Made by a program: the position numbers and the translations under genes | The notes under the pieces: generated by a model | What the model was told of the DNA's origin: nothing | What the model saw: only the letters and a program-made list of their open reading frames with translations | The model's database searches: none | In this document: piece after piece, positions 34,647-42,768 of the stretch | How positions within the stretch are numbered: position 1 is the stretch's first letter | How the letters are laid out: every line of letters begins with the position of its first letter | Source: Salinicoccus sp. Bachu38 | Lineage (GTDB): Bacteria; Bacillota; Bacilli; Staphylococcales; Salinicoccaceae | Direction: 5' to 3' | NCBI RefSeq assembly: GCF_038561955.2 | Contig: NZ_CP138333.2 | Location: forward strand, 2,418,001-2,482,000 | DNA length: 64,000 bases

Positions 34647-34700
34647 AGTTATATCGCATATAACTACATATATTCTATATTTCGCCGGACCAATCTGCAA
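34647..34700 (-). promoter_or_regulatory. Candidate mgtE promoter and leader hairpin
   Basis: On the minus strand TTGCAG (34700-34695), a 17-base spacer and TAGAAT (34677-34672) look like a vegetative promoter. Immediately downstream AGTTATAT-GCG-ATATAACT (34665-34647) is a perfect 8-base inverted repeat, either an operator or an RNA hairpin at the start of the leader. I do not recognise a canonical M-box. Confidence 0.5.
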
Positions 34701-34733
34701 TCGTTTTATGACTTTGACACAATACCGTCACAA

Positions 34734-35258
34734 TTAGTCATTTTTCATCTCTTCCTGAAGTGCTTCCGAATTGTCCCATATTTCTTTATTGTGGGAAATG
34801 AGGAAGGATTTCAGGGCAGATCGGCTGCCCGGATCCATGTCGTTCAGGTCGATCTTCCCCTTCATGGAACGGTCCATCATGTTGACATGCTCAGGCATCA
34901 GCTTGTACCCACGGCGTTTCGTCCTGTTGACCATCTCGAAACATGCTGCCACTCCGCTGTATACCGGACCCACGTCCATCCGCTCGACGCTCACCCATAC
35001 CAGCCAGTAGGATTCCGCGTCCTCCCCTTCGACTTCGGACCGGTCGGTCACCCATTTTACACGCCGTTCCACTTCGGCTCGGGCATGCAATCCACCCATA
35101 TCAATGAACACTTCACCAGTGTCCTTATTTACATAGACGGGAGCGACGTTCTCCAGGCTGATCGAGCCGATATTTTGACCCTTGTGCCCATCAAGGGGAT
35201 CGTTCTTAAGAATATTGAACTGGAATCCAGGTTTTTTGCCGTTAGAATCATTCGTCAT
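34734..35258 (-). CDS. ywhD: YwhD family protein
   Basis: 174 residues of the Firmicute-specific YwhD family, recognised by FNILKNDPLDGHKG near the N-terminus, the segment IDMGGLHARAEVERRVKW near residue 55 and SVERMDVGPVYSGVAAC near 95. No biochemical function is established. ATG preceded by AGGAG. It lies 12 bases after the HD-domain gene, forming an operon with it. Confidence 0.88.
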   Translation of the reverse strand: MTNDSNGKKPGFQFNILKNDPLDGHKGQNIGSISLENVAPVYVNKDTGEVFIDMGGLHARAEVERRVKWVTDRSEVEGEDAESYWLVWVSVERMDVGPVYSGVAACFEMVNRTKRRGYKLMPEHVNMMDRSMKGKIDLNDMDPGSRSALKSFLISHNKEIWDNSEALQEEMKND

Positions 35259-35270
35259 ATTATCATACTC

Positions 35271-36572
35271 CTATGCCAATTCATTAAGCAGGTTTATAAT
35301 TTCGCCTTTGATTTCAAGATCTTCAATCTGCATTATCTTCTCTCTGGGGTAATAAAGTTTCGAATCCATGCGATGGACACCCGTTATACTATGGATGATG
35401 GCCGACTGCGTACTGATTTCACGCAACTCGCCATTGCTCCTTTTCAGATGGATGGGCCTGCGGTTGCTCTTTGAGCCCGGACGGTCGTAATCATATGGCA
35501 GATCCGAGTAGGAGTCGCTGAAGAAATAGTAATCCGGGTCGATGCCCGCCTTTTCAAAAAGCGCCTCGAGTTCGGAAATCGTGATGACCGAGCCATCGAA
35601 CGGGAGGTATTTGAACAGATCCCTGTTGACGAACCGGTGGGCGAGGTCGCTCAGTATCGGATCATCTTCATGAATCCATTCCTGCAGATAGAAATTGACG
35701 ACCATCTCGTCCAGTCGCAGATAATCCTCGACGGTGACCTCCCCCGAGAAGAATGGTATAAAGTATTTCGGGGCCTGTTTGAACTTGTAGCCACCTTCGT
35801 GCAAGTATTTCGCCCGTTTCAATGCAAGGTTCAGGAGCACTTCCCCGCCGCGCGATACCGGGTGGAAGTAGATCTGCCAGTACATCTGGTAGCGGCTCAT
35901 CAAGTAGTCCTCGACGGCATGCATGCCGCTTTCCTTGATGATGACCTCCTCCCGGCTCGGCCGCATGACACGAAGTATGCGCTCCATGTCGAAATTGCCA
36001 TAGCTCACACCGGTATAGTAGGAATCCCGTTGCAGGTAGTCCATCCGGTCGGCATCGATCTGACTGGATATCATGCTGATGACCAGCTTGTTCTCATGCG
36101 TCTTGTCTATAACCTTCGCCACTTCAAGCGGGAAGTCCACACTGACCTTTTTCAATACCTCGTTCACTTCGGTATTGCCAAGGATGATCTTGCGCGTAAA
36201 TTCCTCGTGATCGGTATCAAATATCGTTTCAAAGCAGTGGGAAAACGGTCCATGACCGAGATCGTGGAGCAGGGCCGCCGATAATGCCAGCAGACGGTCG
36301 TCATTATTCCACTCTTTGAACTCCTGGAAATTGACCACCATGCGGCGCACAATCTCATATACGCCAAGCGAGTGGTTGAACCGGGAATGCTCTGCGGAAT
36401 GGAATGCCAAATAAAGGGTCCCCAGCTGCTTGATCCGTCTCAGCCGCTGGAACTCCTTCGTCTTGATCAGGTCCCATATCACCTGGTCACGTACATGAAT
36501 ATACCGATGCACCGGATCTTTGAAAACCTTCTCTTCTACAAGCTGTTTTTTGCCATATTCACTGATTGTCAT
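35271..36572 (-). CDS. ywfO: HD-domain phosphohydrolase (YwfO-like)
   Basis: 433-residue cytosolic HD protein. Metal-binding residues are seen as RFNHSLGVYEI (first His, near residue 63) and LLHDLGHGPFSHCFE (His-Asp pair near residue 103), with the later Asp in SQIDADRMDYLQRD near 185. Family members such as the Enterococcus homologue are dNTP triphosphohydrolases; deoxynucleotide hydrolysis is thus likely here but is inferred. ATG follows GGAGGG. Operon with ywhD. Confidence 0.88.
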   Translation of the reverse strand: MTISEYGKKQLVEEKVFKDPVHRYIHVRDQVIWDLIKTKEFQRLRRIKQLGTLYLAFHSAEHSRFNHSLGVYEIVRRMVVNFQEFKEWNNDDRLLALSAALLHDLGHGPFSHCFETIFDTDHEEFTRKIILGNTEVNEVLKKVSVDFPLEVAKVIDKTHENKLVISMISSQIDADRMDYLQRDSYYTGVSYGNFDMERILRVMRPSREEVIIKESGMHAVEDYLMSRYQMYWQIYFHPVSRGGEVLLNLALKRAKYLHEGGYKFKQAPKYFIPFFSGEVTVEDYLRLDEMVVNFYLQEWIHEDDPILSDLAHRFVNRDLFKYLPFDGSVITISELEALFEKAGIDPDYYFFSDSYSDLPYDYDRPGSKSNRRPIHLKRSNGELREISTQSAIIHSITGVHRMDSKLYYPREKIMQIEDLEIKGEIINLLNELA

Positions 36573-36604
36573 CCCACTGCCCTCCTATGCCCCTATAATA
36601 TCAT

Positions 36605-36636
36605 AAAAAGAAGGGCTACCAAAGATAGGCAACCCT
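36605..36636 (-). terminator. Intrinsic terminator of the small acidic protein gene
   Basis: Minus-strand arms AGGGTTGCC and GGTAGCCCT pair with two G-U wobbles around a short loop, followed by a T-rich tract. It lies 29 bases after the stop of the 70-residue gene. Confidence 0.6.
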
Positions 36637-36664
36637 GTACTATATAATAAGGATGAAATGGATG

Positions 36665-36877
36665 CTACTCATCCTCCTCGTTATGGAGAGGATGTTTCTC
36701 GTCCTTCTGTTTCTGCACATCCTCTTTCCTTTCCGCTTCATCTTTGCCCCTTTGGCTTGGTGGGCTGTCTGGAGGAACGTCTTCTTTGACTTCATCCTCA
36801 GGTCCGCGCTCTTTCTGGCGCTTGAGCTTTTCTTCATCCTCTTCAGTCGTCATCCTTTTATTCCTTTCTTCAGCCAT
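36665..36877 (-). CDS. Small, highly charged hypothetical protein
   Basis: 70 residues, almost entirely Glu, Lys, Asp, Arg, Pro and Gln, with no hydrophobic core; it should be unfolded. A clear ribosome site AAAAAGGAG lies 9 bases before the ATG, and a terminator follows, which support it as a real gene. Upstream, GTTTAA (36928-36923) and GGGTGG (36911-36906) with an 11-base spacer resemble a sigma-B promoter, so it may be a stress protein. I do not recognise a family. Confidence 0.65.
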   Translation of the reverse strand: MAEERNKRMTTEEDEEKLKRQKERGPEDEVKEDVPPDSPPSQRGKDEAERKEDVQKQKDEKHPLHNEEDE

Positions 36878-37024
36878 TCATATCCACTCCTTTTTAGAGT
36901 ATATTCCACCCCCTTGGAAGGATTAAACGTTTCATTTGCATATGGTTTCCGTATAAGAGGTTGATTACTCCCGCTGGCGGGCAGCGTGAAATCCAGTTAC
37001 AGCGCACACTCCCTCTCCACACAA

Positions 37025-37056
37025 CAAAAAAGGCCCTCCGATGCCGGACGGCCTTC
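37025..37056 (-). terminator. Intrinsic terminator of pta-lipL
   Basis: Minus-strand arms AAGGCCGTCCG and CGGAGGGCCTT (one mismatch) around GCAT, followed by TTTTTG. It starts directly at the lipL stop. The 36878-37024 gap before it holds only the possible promoter of the small gene. Confidence 0.88.
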
Positions 37057-37878
37057 TCACTTCATATCCTCTTTATCCGCCCGGATATCCCTGTTCCGCT
37101 GTTTCATCCGCTCGATATGGTGATGGTAGCGATCGCGCATCGCAGCATCCATGTCGGGGAGCGGCTCAAGGGTTCCGCTCTCCCGGATGACTCCGAGCAT
37201 ACGCTCAAGCACCGCGTCAACGGTCAGGTCCGTACCAAGCAGTTCATTCAGTGAAGCCATGTCTTCCGGATGAATCTCGGGATAGGAGAATTTCGTCTCT
37301 TCCCCTTTTCTACTCGAGTGGTAGAAATTACGCATGATTTCAGCGCGTTCGGCGCCACTGCCTGTCACACACAGGTAGATCTGTACTGCGACACCCTGCC
37401 GGATCCTCCGCTGGGATATTCCCGCGAACTTCCGTCCGCCGATGCTCAGATCATAGCTGCCGGGACAATAGCTGTGTTCGATTTCATATGCTTCGATGTC
37501 CGTACCGGGAAAGGACTTCCGGACAAGCTCCAGCATCAGATCGTACCCATCATCGATCTGTGCAACTGATGATTTCGACAGGATGAGCGAGACGTTCAGA
37601 ACCCCCGCGTCGAGTACGACGCCGAGGCCCCCACTGTTCCTCACGATATAGTCGAATCCAGCATCCTCCAGATAGGAAAGTCCATCCATGAGATGGGGCA
37701 GCCGGCCATCGTGCAGTCCGAGGATGATGTACGGATCATGGACCCATGCCCTGAACTTCGGCACACCGTCTCCGCTCACCATCTCCTGGAGCACATCATC
37801 CATGGCAAATGACATGTAGGGGTGGGGTGTCGTTTCAATCGGCACATAGTGCCAGCGCTCTTGGAACAGCCTATGCAT
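37057..37878 (-). CDS. lipL: Octanoyl-[GcvH]:protein N-octanoyltransferase
   Basis: Lipoate-assembly enzyme that moves octanoyl from GcvH to E2 subunits. 273 residues of the BirA/LplA/LipB fold: RNSGGLGVVLDAGVLNVSLIL near residue 85 for ligand binding and the catalytic cysteine in SYCPGSYDLSIGGRKFAGISQRR near residue 145, the signature that distinguishes LipL from lipoate ligases. It overlaps the pta stop by 8 bases, the same pta-lipL order as in Bacillus. Confidence 0.92.
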   Translation of the reverse strand: MHRLFQERWHYVPIETTPHPYMSFAMDDVLQEMVSGDGVPKFRAWVHDPYIILGLHDGRLPHLMDGLSYLEDAGFDYIVRNSGGLGVVLDAGVLNVSLILSKSSVAQIDDGYDLMLELVRKSFPGTDIEAYEIEHSYCPGSYDLSIGGRKFAGISQRRIRQGVAVQIYLCVTGSGAERAEIMRNFYHSSRKGEETKFSYPEIHPEDMASLNELLGTDLTVDAVLERMLGVIRESGTLEPLPDMDAAMRDRYHHHIERMKQRNRDIRADKEDMK

Positions 37879-38857
37879 CGTCCTGTGTCAGGGCCTGTGT
37901 GGCTGTGAACAGGGCAAGGTTGAAGACTTCATCCTTGGAACATCCACGGGAAAGGTCATTGACCGGCTGGTTCAGCCCCTGGAGAATCGGTCCGTAGGCC
38001 TCGAAACCGCCAAGGCGCTGTGCAATCTTATAGCCAATGTTACCGGCTTCGAGGGAAGGGAAGATGAATACATTGGCCCGCCCTTTCAGTTCGGAATCGG
38101 GTGCCTTCTTTTCGGCTACACTTGGAACGAAGGCAGCATCAAACTGAAGTTCTCCATCGATTGGTACTTCAGGCAGCTTTTCCTTCGCATATTGAGCCGC
38201 AAGCTTCACTTTTTCCGTCTCTTCCGTCTTTGCCGATCCTCTCGTAGAGAAGCTGAGCAGCGCAACGCGGGGATCCATCTTGAAGCTTTTTGCCGTCTTT
38301 GCCGCTTCCACCGCAACCTCCGCCATCTCTTCTGCGTTCAGCTCCGGATTGATGGCACAGTCTCCCATGACGTAAAGCTCATCGCCGCGCAGCATGAAGA
38401 ATACGCCGCTCGTACGTGTTACTCCGGGCTTCGTCTTGATGATCTGGAGCGCCGGGCGCACCGTATCGGGAGTCGAATGCACTGCACCGGACACGAGCCC
38501 TTTGGCACGTCCTGTATATACGAGCATCGTGCCGAGATAGTTGACATCATTCAGTATTTCGAGCGCCTGGTCCGATGTCACCTTTCCTTTGCGGCGTTTG
38601 ACAAATTCATCCGCAAGCCTCTGCTTATCCTCATAGGTCGCCGGATCGATCATATCGAGCTTGCTGATGTCCAGTCCCTCCCTTTCAGCCAGGGCCTTTA
38701 TTCCGGCTTCATCTCCGAGAACGATCGGTTTTACGTAGGTTGTTTCAGCTAGTTCCACAGCAGCAGTGAGGATCCTTGGATCCGTGCCCTCCGGAAAAAC
38801 GATTTCTATATTTCTATCTTCCAGGTTAGATTTGAGATTCTCTAGAAATTGACTCAT
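37871..38857 (-). CDS. pta: Phosphate acetyltransferase
   Basis: 328-residue Pta interconverting acetyl-CoA and acetyl phosphate for overflow metabolism. Seen are VFPEGTDPRILTAA near residue 24, GLVSGAVHSTPDTVRPALQIIKT near 125, and the C-terminal RANVFIFPSLEAGNIGYKIAQRLGG signature. ATG 38857 follows GGAGGATATT; the frame extends to 38884 without a ribosome site. A one-mismatch cre site about 55 bases before the probable transcription start suggests CcpA activation, as known for Bacillus pta. Confidence 0.96.
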   Translation of the reverse strand: MSQFLENLKSNLEDRNIEIVFPEGTDPRILTAAVELAETTYVKPIVLGDEAGIKALAEREGLDISKLDMIDPATYEDKQRLADEFVKRRKGKVTSDQALEILNDVNYLGTMLVYTGRAKGLVSGAVHSTPDTVRPALQIIKTKPGVTRTSGVFFMLRGDELYVMGDCAINPELNAEEMAEVAVEAAKTAKSFKMDPRVALLSFSTRGSAKTEETEKVKLAAQYAKEKLPEVPIDGELQFDAAFVPSVAEKKAPDSELKGRANVFIFPSLEAGNIGYKIAQRLGGFEAYGPILQGLNQPVNDLSRGCSKDEVFNLALFTATQALTQDDA

Positions 38858-38891
38858 AATATCCTCCTTGGTTAGCCTTTGCATACGCTGT

Positions 38892-38946
38892 ATTATACTC
38901 TTTTTGTCACATTATTTCATCCCTATCTGCTTTTAAAACGTTTTCT
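38892..38946 (-). promoter_or_regulatory. pta promoter -10 with upstream cre-like site
   Basis: Minus-strand TATAAT lies at 38897-38892. TTAAAACGTTTTCT at 38933-38946 has one mismatch to the cre consensus. Its centre is about 55 bases upstream of the expected start point, the position where CcpA activates rather than represses. The site also lies 48 bases before hemQ. Confidence 0.55.
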
Positions 38947-38993
38947 TATGGAGTAAGATGGAGGGAGATATGAAAAAAAGGAGAGATACACAA

Positions 38994-39740
38994 ATGAATG
39001 AAGCTGCACAAACACTCGATGGCTGGTATAGCCTTCACCTTCTCTACAACGTGGACTGGCCATCCCTCCGTCTGCTTGAAGAAGAAGAATTGAACACTCT
39101 CGTGTCAGAATTGAAGGGATTCCTCGAACGCCAGGAGGAAGTGCACCAGAAGAACGAAGGCAGCTATTCCTTCTATAATATCACCGGACAGAAGGCAGAC
39201 CTGATTCTATGGATGCTGCGTCCGACGATCGATGAGCTCAATACATTGGAACTGGAATTCAACAAGCTCCAAATCAGCGATTTCCTCATCCCGTCCTATT
39301 CGTATGTCTCCATCGTTGAACTCAGCAACTACCTTGCGAAAGATTCCGGTGAAGACCCTTACCAGAATGAATTTGTCAGGAAGCGCCTCTATCCTGCAGT
39401 GCCGAAATCCCAGTACATCTGCTTCTACCCGATGGACAAACGTCGCCAGGGTGATGACAACTGGTACATGCTGGATATGGAAAAGCGCCGCGAACTCATG
39501 CGTTCACATGGCATGATCGGCCGCAGCTACGCCGGCAAGGTGAGGCAGTTCATCACAGGTTCGATCGGCCTCGACGAATACGAATGGGGCGTGACCCTCT
39601 TCTCCGATGACATGCTGCAGTTCAAGAAGCTGATCTATGAAATGAGATTCGATGAAGTATCGGCGCGCTACGGCGACTTCGGCGACTTCTTCGTCGGGGT
39701 GCACCTGCCGACGGATTCCCTGTCCGCCTTCTTCAGGTAA
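38994..39740 (+). CDS. hemQ: Coproheme decarboxylase HemQ (chlorite dismutase-like)
   Basis: Last enzyme of the Gram-positive coproporphyrin-dependent heme route, converting iron-coproporphyrin III to heme b. From ATG 38994 (AAGGAGAG 8 bases upstream) the protein has 248 residues; Tyr145 ([11 protein letters not shown]) and the proximal His172 ([11 protein letters not shown]) fall exactly at the numbering known for Hem[23 protein letters not shown] is the N-terminal half signature. Divergent from pta, an arrangement also found in Staphylococcus. Confidence 0.95.
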   Translation: MNEAAQTLDGWYSLHLLYNVDWPSLRLLEEEELNTLVSELKGFLERQEEVHQKNEGSYSFYNITGQKADLILWMLRPTIDELNTLELEFNKLQISDFLIPSYSYVSIVELSNYLAKDSGEDPYQNEFVRKRLYPAVPKSQYICFYPMDKRRQGDDNWYMLDMEKRRELMRSHGMIGRSYAGKVRQFITGSIGLDEYEWGVTLFSDDMLQFKKLIYEMRFDEVSARYGDFGDFFVGVHLPTDSLSAFFR

Positions 39741-39817
39741 GTTTCAAGGTTTCAATACAATCTCAGGTGGCTATATATAAATAAATACACTTATCGAGAG
39801 AGTTGGGAGGAATCAAG

Positions 39818-39916
39818 ATGGGCCGTCTACTTCGCAGACTCATCCCTTTGGCATTGCCATTCATAATCAGAAAGTTCAAGAACCGTAAAAATAAAGGCGA
39901 CGGCAAGCGCAAATAG
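39818..39916 (+). CDS. Small cationic peptide, 32 residues
   Basis: Short ORF with an excellent ribosome site (TTGGGAGGAATCAAG) before ATG. The product begins MGRLLRRLIPLALPFIIRKF and ends in a Lys/Arg/Asn/Gly-rich tail, so it is an amphipathic or membrane-associated basic peptide. It lies 77 bases after hemQ and before a strong terminator. I do not recognise a family; a small regulatory or membrane peptide is possible. Confidence 0.6.
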   Translation: MGRLLRRLIPLALPFIIRKFKNRKNKGDGKRK

Positions 39917-39934
39917 CCGCTCCCCTGAAATAGG

Positions 39935-39983
39935 AAAGACCTCCCCGTGCTGGATTTAATCCAGCACGGGGAGGTCTTTTTCT
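39935..39983. terminator. Bidirectional intrinsic terminator
   Basis: Perfect 20-base arms (39935-39954 and 39960-39979) around TTTAA with a T-run. It lies between the small peptide gene and the convergent ABC permease. Confidence 0.93.
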
Positions 39984-40677
39984 ATTTGACTTTCACCGGC
40001 ACCGAACGGATGAGGGACTGCAATATCGCAATGGTGAAGAATACGAGCAGCAGACTGAATATGATGGTCAGCAGCAGATTGCTGGAACCGTATCCTGCCA
40101 TTTCCATATTGAAGACCGTTCCCGAAGTCTGCCACGTCCACATCGAGTCGATTGCAATCGCGATGCCGATGCTGAGTACGATTGAAATCATGCCGCCGAG
40201 GAAACCGCGGTAGAATCCGATGCTTATGATGAATCCGGCCAGGAAGAATACATATGTCGTCAGCAGATGGCCGATGACATTGACCACTGGACCGCCGGTT
40301 GCACCCGGTGCGACGATGCCATCCCCAAACCATGGCATCAGGCCGAGGATGAGGGAGATGATTCCCGTCACGGCTGCCAGACCGATTGTGATCACCCCGC
40401 CTGTCAGAAGCATCGAATTGAGGAATGTCTTTCGTGTCAATCCAACGCTGATTGCGAGTTCCAGAAACATGAATACTGCCATGATGCCGGCTACAAGCAT
40501 GAAGATGCGATTTGCCGACGAAGCCATCGCATAGAACGACATCTCATTCACTTCGACTTCATTGAGGAATAGTGATACGAGGATATATATCACAGCCATG
40601 ACCGGCAGATACCACATCGTCCACTTGGCGATTTCCTTCGAAAAGTCCATTGTTGCCAGTTTCAATTTATTGTTCAT
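39982..40677 (-). CDS. ABC-type membrane permease of a GntR-controlled exporter
   Basis: 231-residue protein with six predicted membrane segments, typical of small permeases paired with YtrB/PmtA-type ATPases. It overlaps the ATPase gene by ATGA and is third in the gntR-ATPase-permease operon. No second ATPase/permease pair follows, unlike the four-gene pmtABCD set of Staphylococcus, so the complex may be a simple dimeric exporter. Cargo unknown. Confidence 0.78.
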   Translation of the reverse strand: MNNKLKLATMDFSKEIAKWTMWYLPVMAVIYILVSLFLNEVEVNEMSFYAMASSANRIFMLVAGIMAVFMFLELAISVGLTRKTFLNSMLLTGGVITIGLAAVTGIISLILGLMPWFGDGIVAPGATGGPVVNVIGHLLTTYVFFLAGFIISIGFYRGFLGGMISIVLSIGIAIAIDSMWTWQTSGTVFNMEMAGYGSSNLLLTIIFSLLLVFFTIAILQSLIRSVPVKVK

Positions 40678-41558
40678 TGTACACCCTCCCTGTCTTCAGT
40701 CATTCGGATAAACAATTCCTGCAGTTTCAAAGGTGTAATGTTCAAATAGCGTGACTTTGCGTCCTTCATCTGTGTTTCCTCCAGATGGCCAAGTACCATG
40801 TCCGATTGTGTCGGTCCAAGGCTCTCCGTGGCAAGAACATCCATCTCACGGGTGAAGTGCTCCACTTTCTCCTTCGGCCCTGTGACCCTGAATCCACGCT
40901 CAAGAAATATATCCAGCGGCTCCTGCAGCATCAGCCTCCCCTGGTGGATGATGATGACCTCGTCAAACAGATATTCCATCTCGGATACGATATGGGTGGA
41001 GAGAATCATGATCCTCGGGGTACGCGCATTGGCTTCAAGCACCTTCTGGTAGAAGTACTCCCTCGACGGGGCATCCATCCCGTTCGTCACTTCATCAAAG
41101 ATGGTGATCGGCGAATTGGAAGCAAGACCGAGGACCGCATTCACCGCCGCCTGCTGGCCTTTCGACATGCGGTTGAGCGCCTTCTTGCGATCAATCCTGA
41201 AACCATCGAAGAGCGCGTATGCATAGTCGATGTCGAAATCCTGCTTGTACCGTTTCGTCATCCTGCAGAAATCCTCGGGTGTCCGGTACTCCTCCGAGTA
41301 GTCGACTTCGTAGAGAAAATCCACCTTCGGCATCAGCTCCGCATTTTCATATGGATCCTGCCCGTCAATCGTGACCACTCCACGGGTCGGTTTCCTGAAG
41401 GAGGAGATCAGAGACAGCAACGATGTCTTCCCTGCGCCATTTCTGCCGAGCAGTCCGTAGACCTTGCCGGCCTCCATCTTCAGAGTGATGTCTTCCAGTA
41501 TCCTGTCCTTCTTTATGTCCAAAGACGCATTTTTGATTTCCAATACACTATTCGCCAT
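40674..41558 (-). CDS. ABC transporter ATP-binding protein (YtrB/PmtA-like)
   Basis: About 294 residues with Walker A GLLGRNGAGKTSLL near residue 35, the Q-loop region, signature motif LNRMSKGQQAAVNAVLGLA near residue 137 and Walker B ITIFDEVTNGMD. The start at ATG 41558 follows TGGAGGGG and overlaps the regulator stop by 11 bases. In Gram-positives such ATPases behind a YtrA-type GntR protein export antimicrobial peptides or phenol-soluble modulins, or respond to cell-wall stress; the cargo here is not known. Confidence 0.9.
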   Translation of the reverse strand: MANSVLEIKNASLDIKKDRILEDITLKMEAGKVYGLLGRNGAGKTSLLSLISSFRKPTRGVVTIDGQDPYENAELMPKVDFLYEVDYSEEYRTPEDFCRMTKRYKQDFDIDYAYALFDGFRIDRKKALNRMSKGQQAAVNAVLGLASNSPITIFDEVTNGMDAPSREYFYQKVLEANARTPRIMILSTHIVSEMEYLFDEVIIIHQGRLMLQEPLDIFLERGFRVTGPKEKVEHFTREMDVLATESLGPTQSDMVLGHLEETQMKDAKSRYLNITPLKLQELFIRMTEDREGVQ

Positions 41559-41928
41559 TTCTATTCCCCTCCATCTCATGAATCAATCCTTCAATCTCCT
41601 GTGTTGAAAAACCCAGCTTTTCCGCTTCATCGATCATCGGTTTCAAGTATTCACTGACAAAACTCTCTTTCCTGCTGTCGAGCAGCACGCCCCTTGCATC
41701 CGGTGCGACAAACATGCCGACACCCCGCTTCTTATAGATGACACCTTCATCGACGAGCTGGTTGACACCCTTTGCTACCGTCAGATGATTCACCTTGTAA
41801 AACTGGACGATTTCATTCGTGGAAGGAACCCTGTCATGCGCCTCGAGCGTTCCATCGATGATCTGATCACTGATCCAATCCTTGATCTGTTCAAAGATCG
41901 GCTTCTTGTCATTGAGCACCCCCGCCAT
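41548..41928 (-). CDS. GntR-family regulator, YtrA/PmtR subfamily
   Basis: 126-residue winged-helix protein (KPIFEQIKDWISDQIIDGTLEAHDRVPSTNEIVQFYKVNHLTVAKGVNQLVDEGVIYKKRGVGMFV) followed by a short dimerisation tail, the YtrA layout. ATG 41928 follows AGGAGGG. It is first in an operon with an ATPase and permease and probably represses it from an AT-rich site around the promoter at 41949-41978. Confidence 0.88.
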   Translation of the reverse strand: MAGVLNDKKPIFEQIKDWISDQIIDGTLEAHDRVPSTNEIVQFYKVNHLTVAKGVNQLVDEGVIYKKRGVGMFVAPDARGVLLDSRKESFVSEYLKPMIDEAEKLGFSTQEIEGLIHEMEGNRNGE

Positions 41929-41948
41929 ACGCAACCCTCCTAAATGGT

Positions 41949-41978
41949 TATATAGTTATGTATATAAGTATATATCAA
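41949..41978 (-). promoter_or_regulatory. Promoter of the gntR-ABC operon
   Basis: Minus-strand TTGATA (41978-41973), an 18-base spacer and TATATA (41954-41949). The spacer is made of ATATAC/GTATAT steps (TATACTTATATACATAAC), a plausible binding site for the YtrA-type repressor. Confidence 0.5.
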
Positions 41979-42015
41979 CGTGTGGAAAATGTAAACATGA
42001 ACTCCCATTTTTCGC

Positions 42016-42047
42016 AAAATAAAAAGACCCCACCGCAGTGGAGTCCA
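42016..42047 (-). terminator. Intrinsic terminator of ung-ywdI-ywdK
   Basis: Minus-strand arms GACTCCAC and GTGGGGTC (one G-U) around TGCG, followed by TTTTTATTTT. Confidence 0.82.
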
Positions 42048-42055
42048 ACAAAATA

Positions 42056-42421
42056 TCATAGCCTGATCATGCCGATGATGAGGCACACCCATCCGGCCAG
42101 GAAGAGTACACCGCCGATCGGCGTGATGGCACCGAGTATGGAGATGCCGCTTACCGCCAGAATGTATAGGGAGCCGCTGAAGAAGATGATGCCGAGCAGC
42201 ATCAGCCAGCCGGCGGCACCGAGCAGCGGCGCCCCTGTCACCTGGACGAGGAGGCCGACTGCAATCAGGCCGAGTGCATGGTACATCTGGTAGGATACGG
42301 CCTTCTCCCACACACTCATATAATGTTCGCTGATCTTGCCTTCGAGGCCATGCGCCCCGAAAGCCCCGAGGGCCACCGAGATGAATGCATTGATCGCCCC
42401 GAGTATGATGAAAGTCTTCAT
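42056..42421 (-). CDS. ywdK: DUF423 membrane protein (YwdK)
   Basis: 121 residues with four predicted membrane segments and the DUF423 signature [21 protein letters not shown] at residues 9-29, followed by [15 protein letters not shown]. The family is widespread but has no known function. It ends the ung-ywdI-ywdK operon, the same order as in Bacillus and Staphylococcus. Confidence 0.92.
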   Translation of the reverse strand: MKTFIILGAINAFISVALGAFGAHGLEGKISEHYMSVWEKAVSYQMYHALGLIAVGLLVQVTGAPLLGAAGWLMLLGIIFFSGSLYILAVSGISILGAITPIGGVLFLAGWVCLIIGMIRL

Positions 42422-42444
42422 TTCCTTTTCTCCTTTGAATCAGT

Positions 42445-42768
42445 CTAGAAATCGAACAGGGAATCACCGTTGCCGAAACCGTCGTCTGTTCTGAGCGTTT
42501 CCCGGGTCACTGGTGCCGATGCCGGCTTCGTCTCGGCCACCTTGCCGCCCATCTGTTCGAGCATCATGCGGTCGCGTTCGGACAGTGCCTGTCCGCCCTG
42601 CGCTCCAGTTGCCGGAGTTGCATGCTGCACGCTGCCGCCCGCATCCGATTTCAGCAGCCCGAGCAGCCGCTCCATCGCATAGAGGTGCTTTTCGAATTCA
42701 TGCGGCTGGCTGGCCACTTCCATCCTGTGGAGCTCCTGTTTCAGCTCTGCAATGATTTCCTGCTTCAT
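42445..42768 (-). CDS. ywdI: YwdI family protein (DUF5327)
   Basis: 107 residues: a helical N-terminal part ([34 protein letters not shown]) followed by a low-complexity Ala/Gly/Thr-rich middle and a [14 protein letters not shown]-terminal tail. The tail and position after ung identify the YwdI family. Function unknown; cytosolic. Its ATG overlaps the ung stop (ATGA). Confidence 0.8.
   Translation of the reverse strand: MKQEIIAELKQELHRMEVASQPHEFEKHLYAMERLLGLLKSDAGGSVQHATPATGAQGGQALSERDRMMLEQMGGKVAETKPASAPVTRETLRTDDGFGNGDSLFDF

Noticed and set aside
34640-34733. M-box (ykoK) riboswitch before mgtE
   Set aside because: The conserved M-box helices and sequence blocks I know are not visible; only a hairpin and a terminator can be supported.
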